From Mucilaginibacter sp. MD40 (GTDB lineage: Bacteria; Bacteroidota; Bacteroidia; Sphingobacteriales; Sphingobacteriaceae), in NCBI RefSeq assembly GCF_002288635.1, contig NZ_NRSW01000001.1, positions 3,985,004-4,049,003 of the forward strand: DNA of 64,000 nt. Reading direction: 5' to 3'. This document shows, one piece after another, positions 43,209 through 51,267 of this stretch; the first letter of the stretch is position 1, and the number at the start of each line of letters is the position of its first letter. The notes below the pieces were generated by a model, which worked only from the letters and a program-made list of their open reading frames with translations, had not been told where the DNA came from and made no database searches. The translations under genes were made by a program, and so were the position numbers.

Positions 43209-44825
43209 TTGGAAAACACACATTCTGTATTAGTACTTTGCCTCGGTTTGGTTTTCAGCGTTTCGCTGCTGGTACTTGTGGCCAACAAACTAAAAATAGC
43301 CTATCCCATTTTTTTAACCATGGCAGGGCTTATTATCAGTTTTATACCCGCCGTCCCAAAGATCCATATCGATTCTAACCTGGTGTTCCTGGTAATACTG
43401 CCTCCAATACTGTATGATGCTGCGCAAAATATGTCGTTAAAGGCTTTGTGGAAGTGGCGGCGCATTATCAGCGTTATGGCTATTGGCTTTGTGTTATTCA
43501 CCGCTATTGCGGTAGCCTATGTAAGTCATTGGCTCATCCCGGGCTTTACGCTTGAGCAAGGTTTCCTGCTCGGGGCCATCATCTCACCTCCCGATGCTGC
43601 TGCGGCCACTGCGGTTTTACAATACACCAAACTCCCTAAAGGAATGGTATCTATTTTAGAAGGAGAAAGCCTGCTTAACGACGCTACAAGCTTAACCGTA
43701 TTCCGGTTTGCACTGGCAGCTATACTTACCAACCAGTTTACCTGGCATGAGGCGGCCGGAGGCTTCGCGCTGGTAACGGTATCAGGCATTGTAATTGGCT
43801 TATTATTCGGCCTGGTGTTTTATGCCATTTACAAATGGCTGCCTACCACTGCTAACCTGGATATCGCTATTTCGCTGGTTATACCTTATATTATATATAT
43901 AGCTGCAGAAAGCGTACACTCATCAGGTGTACTTGCTGTGGTAAGCGGCGGCCTCTTTATCGCCTACCAAAACCACTTTGTATTCTCGCACAGCAGCAGA
44001 TTAAGAGCAGGGGCGTTGTGGTCGTCCATTGTATTTATCCTTAACGCGGTGGTGTTTTTCCTCATAGGGCTGCAACTGCCTGATGTTACCGCGGGTTTGA
44101 GTAGCGTAAGTATGCGCACGGCCATAATTATTGCCCTGGCCATCGCTTTCGTAGTGATTACAGCACGCTTAATCTCAGGCATCGCATCAGCTATGTTCAC
44201 CAAGTTCATTAGCCGTTATATTACCGTAGCGCAAAACAACCCGGGCTGGCGCAACCCTTTAATTATCGGCTGGGTGGGCATGCGGGGCGTAGTGTCGCTG
44301 GCATCTGCATTATCCATTCCCTTGCTTTTAGATAACGGCAAGGCATTTCCCAACCGCAACCTCATCTTGTTTATCACATTCGTTACTATTATTATCACAT
44401 TGGTTGGTCAGGGCCTTGTTCTACCCTGGATGATCAGAAAAATAAAACCAGACGGTAATATTGATGACAAACCTAACGACCAGCAGATAGCCGAAATAGA
44501 ATTGCAGCTGATGAGAACAGCTATCATGGAAATGGAAAACAGGTATGCCGGAAAAATGAACCACAACCCCTTATTGCAACATAAATATGAGTTTTTAAAG
44601 CATAAAACAGTTCTGCTTGAATGCTCAGTACTCGACGATGGCAAGCGCCGGGAAGCTAATCAATTGGTGAACGAATATAAAAGAATTATGACCAGCGTGA
44701 CCGAAAAAGAGCGCAGTAAACTTCACCGTTTCCGCAAGAAAGATGGTTATGATGACGATGTTATCCGCTATATAGAAAACAGGCTTGATCTGGAGGAAGA
44801 AAACATGCAGGATGATATTGAGTAA
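43209..44825 (+). CDS. Na+/H+ antiporter, CPA1 (NhaP-like) family
   Basis: A 538-residue cation/proton antiporter. About 12 TM helices occupy residues 8-410. The ion-binding motif is in SLLNDATSLTVFRFALAA, with the paired Asn-Asp of CPA1 transporters, preceded by GAIISPPDAAAATAVL. Late motif: GMRGVVSLASALSIPLL. A hydrophilic C-terminal tail of about 120 residues (Glu/Lys-rich, possibly coiled-coil) is typical of NhaP-type regulatory ends. Start is TTG at 43209, the only codon fitting a normal N-terminus; no ATG lies nearby. It exports Na+ or K+ in exchange for protons for pH and salt balance. Confidence 0.9.
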   Translation: MENTHSVLVLCLGLVFSVSLLVLVANKLKIAYPIFLTMAGLIISFIPAVPKIHIDSNLVFLVILPPILYDAAQNMSLKALWKWRRIISVMAIGFVLFTAIAVAYVSHWLIPGFTLEQGFLLGAIISPPDAAAATAVLQYTKLPKGMVSILEGESLLNDATSLTVFRFALAAILTNQFTWHEAAGGFALVTVSGIVIGLLFGLVFYAIYKWLPTTANLDIAISLVIPYIIYIAAESVHSSGVLAVVSGGLFIAYQNHFVFSHSSRLRAGALWSSIVFILNAVVFFLIGLQLPDVTAGLSSVSMRTAIIIALAIAFVVITARLISGIASAMFTKFISRYITVAQNNPGWRNPLIIGWVGMRGVVSLASALSIPLLLDNGKAFPNRNLILFITFVTIIITLVGQGLVLPWMIRKIKPDGNIDDKPNDQQIAEIELQLMRTAIMEMENRYAGKMNHNPLLQHKYEFLKHKTVLLECSVLDDGKRREANQLVNEYKRIMTSVTEKERSKLHRFRKKDGYDDDVIRYIENRLDLEEENMQDDIE

Positions 44826-44843
44826 CATCCTGCATGCAGCCGA

Positions 44844-45896
44844 TTAAAAGGTTACTTTCTTTTCGCCGGCATTAATATCCTTTAAAAACTTAATGAGCCC
44901 AGCCATGTACGTTTTCTGATCATCGTACATACTCATATGGCTGCCGTTGGCGCAATACAGGTAACTACCGTTTTGAACTTTGGTGGCTACCATTTGCATG
45001 TGCTTAGGGTCCATGGTGTCATATTGGGCACCGATGCTTAAAACAGGGACGCTTAGCTTAGGCAGATCAGGCACACGGTTCCAGTTGGTCAATTTGCCGG
45101 AGATACCAAACTCGCTTGGCCCCTGCATAGTCACGTATAACGATTGATTGAGCTTACCCAAAGAGCGTGTAACAGGTTCGGGCCATTTATCAAGCGGGAT
45201 ACGGCAAATATGTTTGGCATAAAAATTTGGCATCAGTAAGCTCATATATTCAGGATTATCGAAATCCTTGTTGGCTTCAATCTGCCTTATGCGGGCCAGG
45301 ACCTTGGGGTCGAATTGCTTGGCCAGCACATCCTGCGCGTATTTGCCATAATCGGGGCAGCTCATCATCATGTTGGAAATAATAAGGCCCTTTAAATGAT
45401 CCTGGTATTTAAAAGCATATTCGGCAGCCAAAATGCCACCCCATGAGTGGCCGAGCAGGTAAAAATTGTCCTTATCCAGCTTGAGCGCCTGGCGCACCTG
45501 CTCTACCTCTTCCACGTAACGGGGCAGGCTCCACATGGAAGTATCCTTAGGGTTATCAGAATTACCGCAGCCTAACTGGTCATAATACACCAACTCGATG
45601 CCTTCTTTTGGCAGAAAGCTTTCCATACATTCGAAATACTCATGCGTAGCGCCGGGGCCACCGTTTAACAGCAGCAATTTTATTTTAGGGTTATTACCTA
45701 TCCTTTTCGTCCATACCTTAAAAGTACCTTTAGGGGTGTTGATCTTTACCACCTGCACCTGCCCGGTTTTTACACCGTTGGTAGTATCGGTTAAGTAAGT
45801 TTCGAGGTTATTACTTGCGACCTTGGTTTTTTCAGGCGAGTTGCAGGCGGCAATAGCCAACACCACTGCAACTAATGCAAAAGCTAATTTTCTCAT
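44844..45896 (-). CDS. Proline iminopeptidase-type alpha/beta-hydrolase lipoprotein
   Basis: A 350-residue predicted lipoprotein of the alpha/beta hydrolase fold. The signal peptide ends in a lipobox IAAC (Cys18). The oxyanion motif is NGGPGATHEYF (proline iminopeptidase type HGGPG), the nucleophile elbow is GHSWGG, and the acid and His are in SIGAQYDTMDPKH and NGSHMSMYDD. The family cleaves N-terminal prolines or hydrolyses small amides. Here the lipid anchor places it outside the cytoplasmic membrane. Monocistronic, divergent from the tRNA gene. Confidence 0.9.
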   Translation of the reverse strand: MRKLAFALVAVVLAIAACNSPEKTKVASNNLETYLTDTTNGVKTGQVQVVKINTPKGTFKVWTKRIGNNPKIKLLLLNGGPGATHEYFECMESFLPKEGIELVYYDQLGCGNSDNPKDTSMWSLPRYVEEVEQVRQALKLDKDNFYLLGHSWGGILAAEYAFKYQDHLKGLIISNMMMSCPDYGKYAQDVLAKQFDPKVLARIRQIEANKDFDNPEYMSLLMPNFYAKHICRIPLDKWPEPVTRSLGKLNQSLYVTMQGPSEFGISGKLTNWNRVPDLPKLSVPVLSIGAQYDTMDPKHMQMVATKVQNGSYLYCANGSHMSMYDDQKTYMAGLIKFLKDINAGEKKVTF

Positions 45897-45966
45897 GAAA
45901 ATGCGGGTTTAACACTATAAATATATTTAATAAAATTTATTCTTTTTCATTTTACCAATAGAATGA

Positions 45967-45974
45967 TATATTTG
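45967..45974 (+). promoter_or_regulatory. tRNA-Ala promoter -7 element
   Basis: TATATTTG (consensus TAnnTTTG) 12 bp before the tRNA 5' end. No TTG was found at the usual -33 distance. Confidence 0.6.
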
Positions 45975-45986
45975 CAGCCCAACCGA

Positions 45987-46060
<74 letters not shown>

Positions 46061-46072
46061 CAACCTTTCCGC

Positions 46073-46109
46073 AAAATCCGCCGAATTTCGCATGAAATCG
46101 GCGGATTTT
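46073..46109 (+). terminator. Terminator following the tRNA, inside the island
   Basis: AAAATCCGCCGA and TCGGCGGATTTT pair perfectly (12 bp) around a 13-nt loop, followed by CTTTTTT. It replaces the original tRNA terminator, which now lies beyond attR at 61827. Confidence 0.8.
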
Positions 46110-46258
46110 CTTTTTTCACATACGATTTTACATACGGTCTTCAATTGTAGTGCTGCCATGATGTACGTGTAAAATTTAGAAATTATTTGATTTAAAATTA
46201 TTTAACTCGAAAATCTGAAGCTTTTTTACAAGCAGTCCTATCTTACCAGTTTGTTATA

Positions 46259-47245
46259 TCATGCTTGGAAGCTGATACAATGTAGTGAGCCACCGAATTT
46301 GGCCAATTGATCACAATTGATGCTTATAACGTTGAAGCCATAGCTTTCAAGTAATTTTCTGTTTGTCCAGTTGTATTCGACTTTGCTGTTTTTAGGAATT
46401 GTGTATTCAGGCATGATGATACAATCATTAAATCTGATATAATTGACATATACACCTTTTGCAGAATAAAGGCAGCTTCGAGTTTTCTTACCCTTACAAT
46501 TGCAAAAAATTGGCTCGTCGATAGGGCGGTCAAATATAGGAATCACTTTAAAGCCATTGTCTTTAGCGACTGATTTAAGCATTTCGACATATTTTATATC
46601 TTGTCTTAAATAAGATAAATCGGGATACTGGCTTATGAATAATGATTCCTCGTCTTTAAATGCCATATATCCGTCAATGTGTCCAAGTACATCATAATAA
46701 CTGCGATCAACTATTATCGCATCTAAGCCAGTAAAGTCTTTTATAATTTGGTCAACGTTTTTACCAGGATTATCCTCACGCACTTTATCGGTAAGGAATA
46801 CCTTCTTCGTGTTGTGTACAAAATTTCCGCCATCAATTACCAATGGTATATCTACAATTTTTGATGTAAATGCTTGAGATAATAGGCGGCGTGTAACTTT
46901 ATCTAAAAACTGAAAATACTGACCTTCCTTACTTAATGTACAATAATTTGGAGAGTAAATAGGTTTGAAAATCGTATCGCCGGCGAAAATCCCCATGCAA
47001 TCTCTTAGCCATATCTCATCAAAATAATTAACAACGATTGTGTCTACATTCGGCTTATGCCTAAACATCGCCTTTAACTCCTGTTCAACTTTTTTCGTGT
47101 TAGTAATCACAAAGAGTTTAATGTCCCTTGGTATCAACTCTATCAGTTCATTGTAAAAGGGGATTAAGGTCTCGTACTCTTTTGAAAATCCTTTTGGGTA
47201 ACTTAAAAAAAGGTAACTACTTTTGCTAAAATCTGCTTTTATCAT
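46259..47245 (-). CDS. Peptidylarginine/agmatine deiminase-family protein
   Basis: A 328-residue member of the guanidino-group-modifying superfamily (PF04371-like). The active-site pieces are visible: NYFDEIWLRDCMGIF (W79-x-R81-D82), VIDGGNFV (D138-N141), LGHIDGYMAF (H189, D191) and GGSLHCISFQA with nucleophile Cys323 near the C-terminus, which ends only five residues later, shorter than agmatine deiminases (GGGNIHCITQQQP). The protein is not secreted. In chromosomes the family makes N-carbamoylputrescine or citrulline. Lying inside a defence-rich island it may modify arginine residues or arginine-like metabolites. It stands alone on the minus strand. Confidence 0.82.
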   Translation of the reverse strand: MIKADFSKSSYLFLSYPKGFSKEYETLIPFYNELIELIPRDIKLFVITNTKKVEQELKAMFRHKPNVDTIVVNYFDEIWLRDCMGIFAGDTIFKPIYSPNYCTLSKEGQYFQFLDKVTRRLLSQAFTSKIVDIPLVIDGGNFVHNTKKVFLTDKVREDNPGKNVDQIIKDFTGLDAIIVDRSYYDVLGHIDGYMAFKDEESLFISQYPDLSYLRQDIKYVEMLKSVAKDNGFKVIPIFDRPIDEPIFCNCKGKKTRSCLYSAKGVYVNYIRFNDCIIMPEYTIPKNSKVEYNWTNRKLLESYGFNVISINCDQLAKFGGSLHCISFQA

Positions 47246-47333
47246 ATTGATTAGGGGCTGAAAAAACTACCCCTTGCAAACGTAAAAAGGAGATTTTCGA
47301 GGTCAAAACCTCTTAAAATTTTACGAAGGATTC

Positions 47334-47374
47334 AAAAAAAAAGCGCCGTGTTGAATTTACTTCAATCACGTCGC
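47334..47374 (-). terminator. Terminator of the small membrane gene
   Basis: GCGCCGTGTTGAA pairs with TTCAATCACGTCGC (one mismatch, one bulge), and a run of nine A (47334-47342) gives the minus-strand T-run. It ends transcription from 47406-47699 before the deiminase gene. Confidence 0.55.
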
Positions 47375-47405
47375 CACTGTTCAAAATCTTTGTAAGTTTT
47401 TCTTA

Positions 47406-47699
47406 CTAAATACCCTGCCCCGACATTTTTAGTAACAATTGCTTTAATAAACCTCCCGCTATTCCATAGATAATCATAAGATAAATTATTGTCCAAAGTA
47501 TGGCTGCACCCATCACGATGCCCGTATAAAGGAATAATCTTAAGGTCGATATTTTAATGTTAATTGTTTCCGGCATTGTTATCATTGGATTGGTTTGAAT
47601 TGGTTGATTAATATTTACCGGTGTTGCGCCAGTAGCTTTATAATAGTCATTGATTGATTTACCAGGATTATCTAAAACCCATTCGTTGTAAGATTTCAT
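47406..47699 (-). CDS. Small membrane protein divergent from the XRE regulator
   Basis: A 97-residue protein with a soluble N-terminus (NEWVLDNPGKSINDYYKATG) and two adjacent hydrophobic helices (about 50-75 and 78-92) followed by KMSGQGI. No known family to me. It diverges from the XRE regulator at 47771, with the repeated CATATATGC(G/T)TCA elements between, so it may be under the same control. An immunity or membrane-effector role is possible, but there is no sequence proof. Confidence 0.6.
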   Translation of the reverse strand: MKSYNEWVLDNPGKSINDYYKATGATPVNINQPIQTNPMITMPETINIKISTLRLFLYTGIVMGAAILWTIIYLMIIYGIAGGLLKQLLLKMSGQGI

Positions 47700-47742
47700 T
47701 AATTATGTGATTTGGATTAATGATGAAAGATAATAAATAACT

Positions 47743-47778
47743 CATATATGCGTCAATAAAAAACACATATATGCTTCA
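47743..47778. promoter_or_regulatory. Direct-repeat operator of the XRE regulator
   Basis: CATATATGCGTCA (47743-47755) and CATATATGCTTCA (47766-47778), starts 23 bp apart, about two helical turns. The second overlaps the regulator ATG at 47771, so the protein may repress its own translation-start region. CATATATG is palindromic, as expected for an HTH dimer. Confidence 0.55.
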
Positions 47779-48007
47779 TTTTCGATGTGTGATAAACATC
47801 AAAAATGACGAAGTTATAAAGGCTTTCGGAAGAAGGTTAAGAGATTTAAGAATCTCTACCGGTTTATCACAAGAGCAATTAGCCAATGAAGCCGAAATTC
47901 CACTATCTCAAGTGGGACGAATAGAAAGAGGCGAAATCAATCCCACTTTAAGTTCTATAAATGTGCTGGCGAAGGCACTCAAGGTAGATATTAAGGAATT
48001 ATTTTAA
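47771..48007 (+). CDS. XRE-family small HTH regulator (C-protein-like)
   Basis: A 78-residue Cro/C1-type helix-turn-helix protein: IKAFGRRLRDLRISTGLSQE, then QLANEAEIPLSQVGRIERGE and INPTLSSINVLAKALKVDIKELF. No other domain. Size and sequence fit controller (C) proteins that set the timing of restriction-modification genes. It is upstream of the Res-PIN-Mod operon, same strand, 117 bp before Res, and has twin direct repeats at its start. In the gap after it, GTCCCG and CGGGAC (48008-48037) form a weak hairpin that may act as an attenuator. Regulation of the R-M operon is inference. Confidence 0.82.
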   Translation: MLHFRCVINIKNDEVIKAFGRRLRDLRISTGLSQEQLANEAEIPLSQVGRIERGEINPTLSSINVLAKALKVDIKELF

Positions 48008-48124
48008 GTCCCGTTTTCCCGCTCTATTATTCGGGACAGCAGGACACCGCCCTCAAAAATTATTACCACAACGTATTTTAATTATAGTATTTTTATCATT
48101 CTAAATTTTATTACGTATTAGCTA

Positions 48125-50905
48125 ATGAACCTGTTTAATCCATTCAAAATACTACGACCTAATGAGCGGTGGGCACCTTCTCAAAGTCAATTTGACGCTG
48201 CTCAAGATGCTTACGAAAAATTATTGCCTCCATTGGTTTATAAAATACGCGCTGCAGTAGTTAAATGGAGAGACGATGATTATGAAGGAGCATCCCAAAC
48301 ATCTAAGTCATTGCTAAACTTTTGGTTTAATCAAGAGCATTTGATAGGTCAAAATAAGTTTGGCTTTTTCTTTTCGCAAAGGGAAGCACTTGAATCAATT
48401 GTTTATTTATTTGAAGTAGCTAAAGCTAAAGACAAATATGATCTAATGCGTTTTGATTCATCCCAACGAGTAAGTGCAGGGATGTTTGATGAAACGTGGA
48501 CGCGTTACGTGGTAAAAATGGCGACTGGTGCTGGCAAAACCAAAGTGATGGCTTTAACATTAGTTTGGTCTTATTTTCATAAGTTGTACGAAGTTAACAG
48601 CACCCTCTCTAAAGATTTCTTAGTTATTGCACCCAATATAATCGTACTCAATCGATTACTAAAGGATTTCGGTGGCCTAAAAATGTTTTTTGAAGAACCT
48701 TTTATTCCCGACAACGGATATGATGATAAAGATTGGCAAAACGATTTTCAATTAACATTGCATATTCAAGATGATCTGAAGCCAATAACAGAATCGGGTA
48801 ACATCTTCTTAACTAATATTCATAGAGTATTTTTTAACGAAACTCCCCGAGAATCTTTTGAAACCACTTTTTTAGGTGTTAAGCCTAAACCTAATGCCGA
48901 TACATCTAAGGGGTTAGACTTAGGCAAGGTATTGAGAAGTGATAAAATCAAAGACTTGGTAATATTAAATGACGAAGCCCACCATATTCATGATAAATCC
49001 TTAGCCTGGTTTAAAAGTATTGAGGACATAAGTAATAAACTCAAACTTAAAAATGGTGATGGTATTAGTCTTCAAGCAGATTACTCTGCCACTCCTAAAC
49101 ATAATAACGGGGCAATATTTGTTCAGACTATTAGCGATTACCCTTTGGTAGAAGCCATCAAACAAAACGTGGTTAAGTTGCCAGTACTACCGGATGAAGC
49201 ATCGCGTGAAAAAATTCACGAAAAAGATAGCAGCGATTTTGTAGAGCGTTATCGGGACTACATTCATTTGGGTTATTTGGAGTGGGAACAGCAATATGAA
49301 GAGTTAAAAAATCATAAGACCCCGATATTATTCATTATGACTATGAGTACTAAAGAGGCTGATCAGGCAGCTGCTTTTTTAGAAACCAGTTATCCAGTAA
49401 TGAAGAATTCGGTTTTAACCATTCACACCAACAACTCCGGTGAAATAAAGGAAGCCGCTAATTCAAAGAAAGACAAAGAAGCTTTAGAGGCATTAAGAAA
49501 GGCTGCCGACGATATAGATAAAGATCACTCACCTTACAAAGCAGTAGTATCAGTACTGATGCTTAGAGAGGGTTGGGATGTACGTAATGTTACAACGATA
49601 GTTGGTTTGCGGCCATTTGGCGCTGATTCTAAAATTTTACCCGAACAGACAATTGGTAGGGGTTTAAGAAAAATGTTTTCTTTAGATACGCCAGAAAAAT
49701 TAGTAGTTGTTGGCACACCAGCATTCTTACAATTTGTTGAAGGCTTGAAAACTGAAGGTGTTGAATTTCAATACAGCCCTATGGGTAAGGGTACAAAAGG
49801 TAAGTCTCCTGTTATTATTGAAGTCGATAAAGATAATCCTAATAAAGATTTAGATAAGTTAGATATACCTATTCCTCAGATGAGCCCGAGGTTTTACAGG
49901 GAGTTCAAAAATTTGGAATTGATCGATATTAATAAATTCGATAATGACAGAGCAGAACTAAAAAACTACAGTCAAGATGAGTTAAAGGAAATTATATTTA
50001 ATACCATTGATGGCGACTTTTCACATAAGACAATCTTTAAAGACACAGCGCCCGATTACAGAAATGTGATCAGTTTCTTTACTTCGGTTATTTTGAAAGA
50101 CAGTCGTATGGTAAGTGGCTTTAACACACTTTACCCTAAAGTTGAAGGTTTTATTAAGTACAGACTTTTTAATAAGGAAGTTGAATTATCCGATCCGCAG
50201 ACCATTCGGAATCTGTCAGAGTTGCGGCCTAAAGAAATCCTGAAATCAACTTTTAAAAAAGCGATAGATGAATTAACCGTAACTGATAAAGGTTCTGCTG
50301 AAGTTAAAAACTATATATCGCTAAAGACAACAAAACCCAAAATAGCTGAAGAGCAGCCATTTTTTTATTCTAAAAAATCCGTTTTTAATAAAACAATCGG
50401 CGATAATCCATTTGAATTGGAATTAGCTTCTTATCTTGAAAATAGGTTACCGGACGTGATTTCATTTGCTAAGAACACAACGGGAGAAGGTGGAGTTAAC
50501 TTCAAAATCGAATACCAGGCAGAAGATGGTAACATCAGAGAATACTATCCCGACTTTTTTGTTAAAACTTCTCCTACTCAATACTTTATTTTAGAAACCA
50601 AAGGCCGAGAAGATTTAGATGATCTAAGGAAGATCAAGCGACTTACTACTTGGTGTAAAGATATTAACAAGGTTCAGCAGGATTATACCTACAGAACCAT
50701 TTACATCAAGCAAGAAAAGTGGGATGAGATAAAGAGTTCGCTGAAATATTTTGAAGACATTATTTCAGTTTTTGAAATAAGAATCTCGTTAACAAAAGAA
50801 GATGCAAAAAAAATATTAAAGCGAGGTGCCGACGTCTCAAGCTTTGGCGACCCTATCGAATGGCAAAAAAAAGATAGGACAGATCGTAAAATCAATGGGT
50901 TATGA
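48125..50905 (+). CDS. res: Type III restriction endonuclease Res subunit, antitoxin-like tail
   Basis: A 926-residue SF2 helicase-nuclease. Walker A is MATGAGKT (132-139), the DEAH-type box is NDEAHH (282-287), SATPKHNNG follows, and the motif V-VI region has GLRPFGADSKILPEQTIGRGLRK. The C-terminal PD-(D/E)xK nuclease has YYPDFF (D810) and LETKGRED (E824, K826). It should translocate and cleave DNA with Mod at unmethylated asymmetric sites. Residues beyond about 883 form an added tail ending GDPIEWQKKDRTDRKINGL (908-926), which is like the toxin-binding end of small antitoxins. Its stop codon overlaps the PIN gene by 4 bp. Order Res before Mod is the reverse of EcoP15I-type operons. Confidence 0.9.
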   Translation: MNLFNPFKILRPNERWAPSQSQFDAAQDAYEKLLPPLVYKIRAAVVKWRDDDYEGASQTSKSLLNFWFNQEHLIGQNKFGFFFSQREALESIVYLFEVAKAKDKYDLMRFDSSQRVSAGMFDETWTRYVVKMATGAGKTKVMALTLVWSYFHKLYEVNSTLSKDFLVIAPNIIVLNRLLKDFGGLKMFFEEPFIPDNGYDDKDWQNDFQLTLHIQDDLKPITESGNIFLTNIHRVFFNETPRESFETTFLGVKPKPNADTSKGLDLGKVLRSDKIKDLVILNDEAHHIHDKSLAWFKSIEDISNKLKLKNGDGISLQADYSATPKHNNGAIFVQTISDYPLVEAIKQNVVKLPVLPDEASREKIHEKDSSDFVERYRDYIHLGYLEWEQQYEELKNHKTPILFIMTMSTKEADQAAAFLETSYPVMKNSVLTIHTNNSGEIKEAANSKKDKEALEALRKAADDIDKDHSPYKAVVSVLMLREGWDVRNVTTIVGLRPFGADSKILPEQTIGRGLRKMFSLDTPEKLVVVGTPAFLQFVEGLKTEGVEFQYSPMGKGTKGKSPVIIEVDKDNPNKDLDKLDIPIPQMSPRFYREFKNLELIDINKFDNDRAELKNYSQDELKEIIFNTIDGDFSHKTIFKDTAPDYRNVISFFTSVILKDSRMVSGFNTLYPKVEGFIKYRLFNKEVELSDPQTIRNLSELRPKEILKSTFKKAIDELTVTDKGSAEVKNYISLKTTKPKIAEEQPFFYSKKSVFNKTIGDNPFELELASYLENRLPDVISFAKNTTGEGGVNFKIEYQAEDGNIREYYPDFFVKTSPTQYFILETKGREDLDDLRKIKRLTTWCKDINKVQQDYTYRTIYIKQEKWDEIKSSLKYFEDIISVFEIRISLTKEDAKKILKRGADVSSFGDPIEWQKKDRTDRKINGL

Positions 50906-51267
50906 GATTAGTCGACAGTAACATCATTATTTACGCCGCGAGGCCTGAATATCTTAATTTAAAAGAATTATTAGAAGAAGAGGATATCGCCATTTCAGAA
51001 CTAACCAAATTGGAAGTATTAGGGTACCGTCACTTAGCTCCCGAGGCTGAGGAATATTTTAATGCCGTATTTGATTTGGTAACAGTTTTACCTATAAGTG
51101 ATGCAGTTATTAACCGTGCAATCACTTTAAGACAACAGGCAAATATGAAAGCTGCAGATTCTATCATAGCGGCAACAGCTTTATTGCATTGTACAGAACT
51201 AATTACAAGAAACGTAGAAGACTTTAATCATATTAATGATTTAATAGTAAATAACCCATTAGATTGA
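50902..51267 (+). CDS. PIN-domain protein (VapC-like) between Res and Mod
   Basis: A 121-residue single PIN domain. The acidic metal-binding set is in place: D5 (LVDSNIIIYA), E38 (SELTKLEVLGY), D86 (KAADSIIAATAL) and D107 (RNVEDFN), as in VapC RNases that cut tRNA or rRNA. There is no separate antitoxin gene. It overlaps Res by 4 bp (ATGA) and Mod by 1 bp (TGATG), so all three are translated from one message. The upstream antitoxin position is occupied by the C-terminal tail of Res itself. This makes a Res-fused antitoxin plausible; alternatively the PIN domain may act as a nuclease in defence. Confidence 0.88.
   Translation: MRLVDSNIIIYAARPEYLNLKELLEEEDIAISELTKLEVLGYRHLAPEAEEYFNAVFDLVTVLPISDAVINRAITLRQQANMKAADSIIAATALLHCTELITRNVEDFNHINDLIVNNPLD

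Noticed and set aside
47281..47325. Large hairpin CGTAAAA ... TTTTACG upstream of the deiminase gene, considered as a riboswitch
   Set aside because: It is only a simple AT-rich inverted repeat with an inner GAGGT/ACCTC stem; no known riboswitch core.
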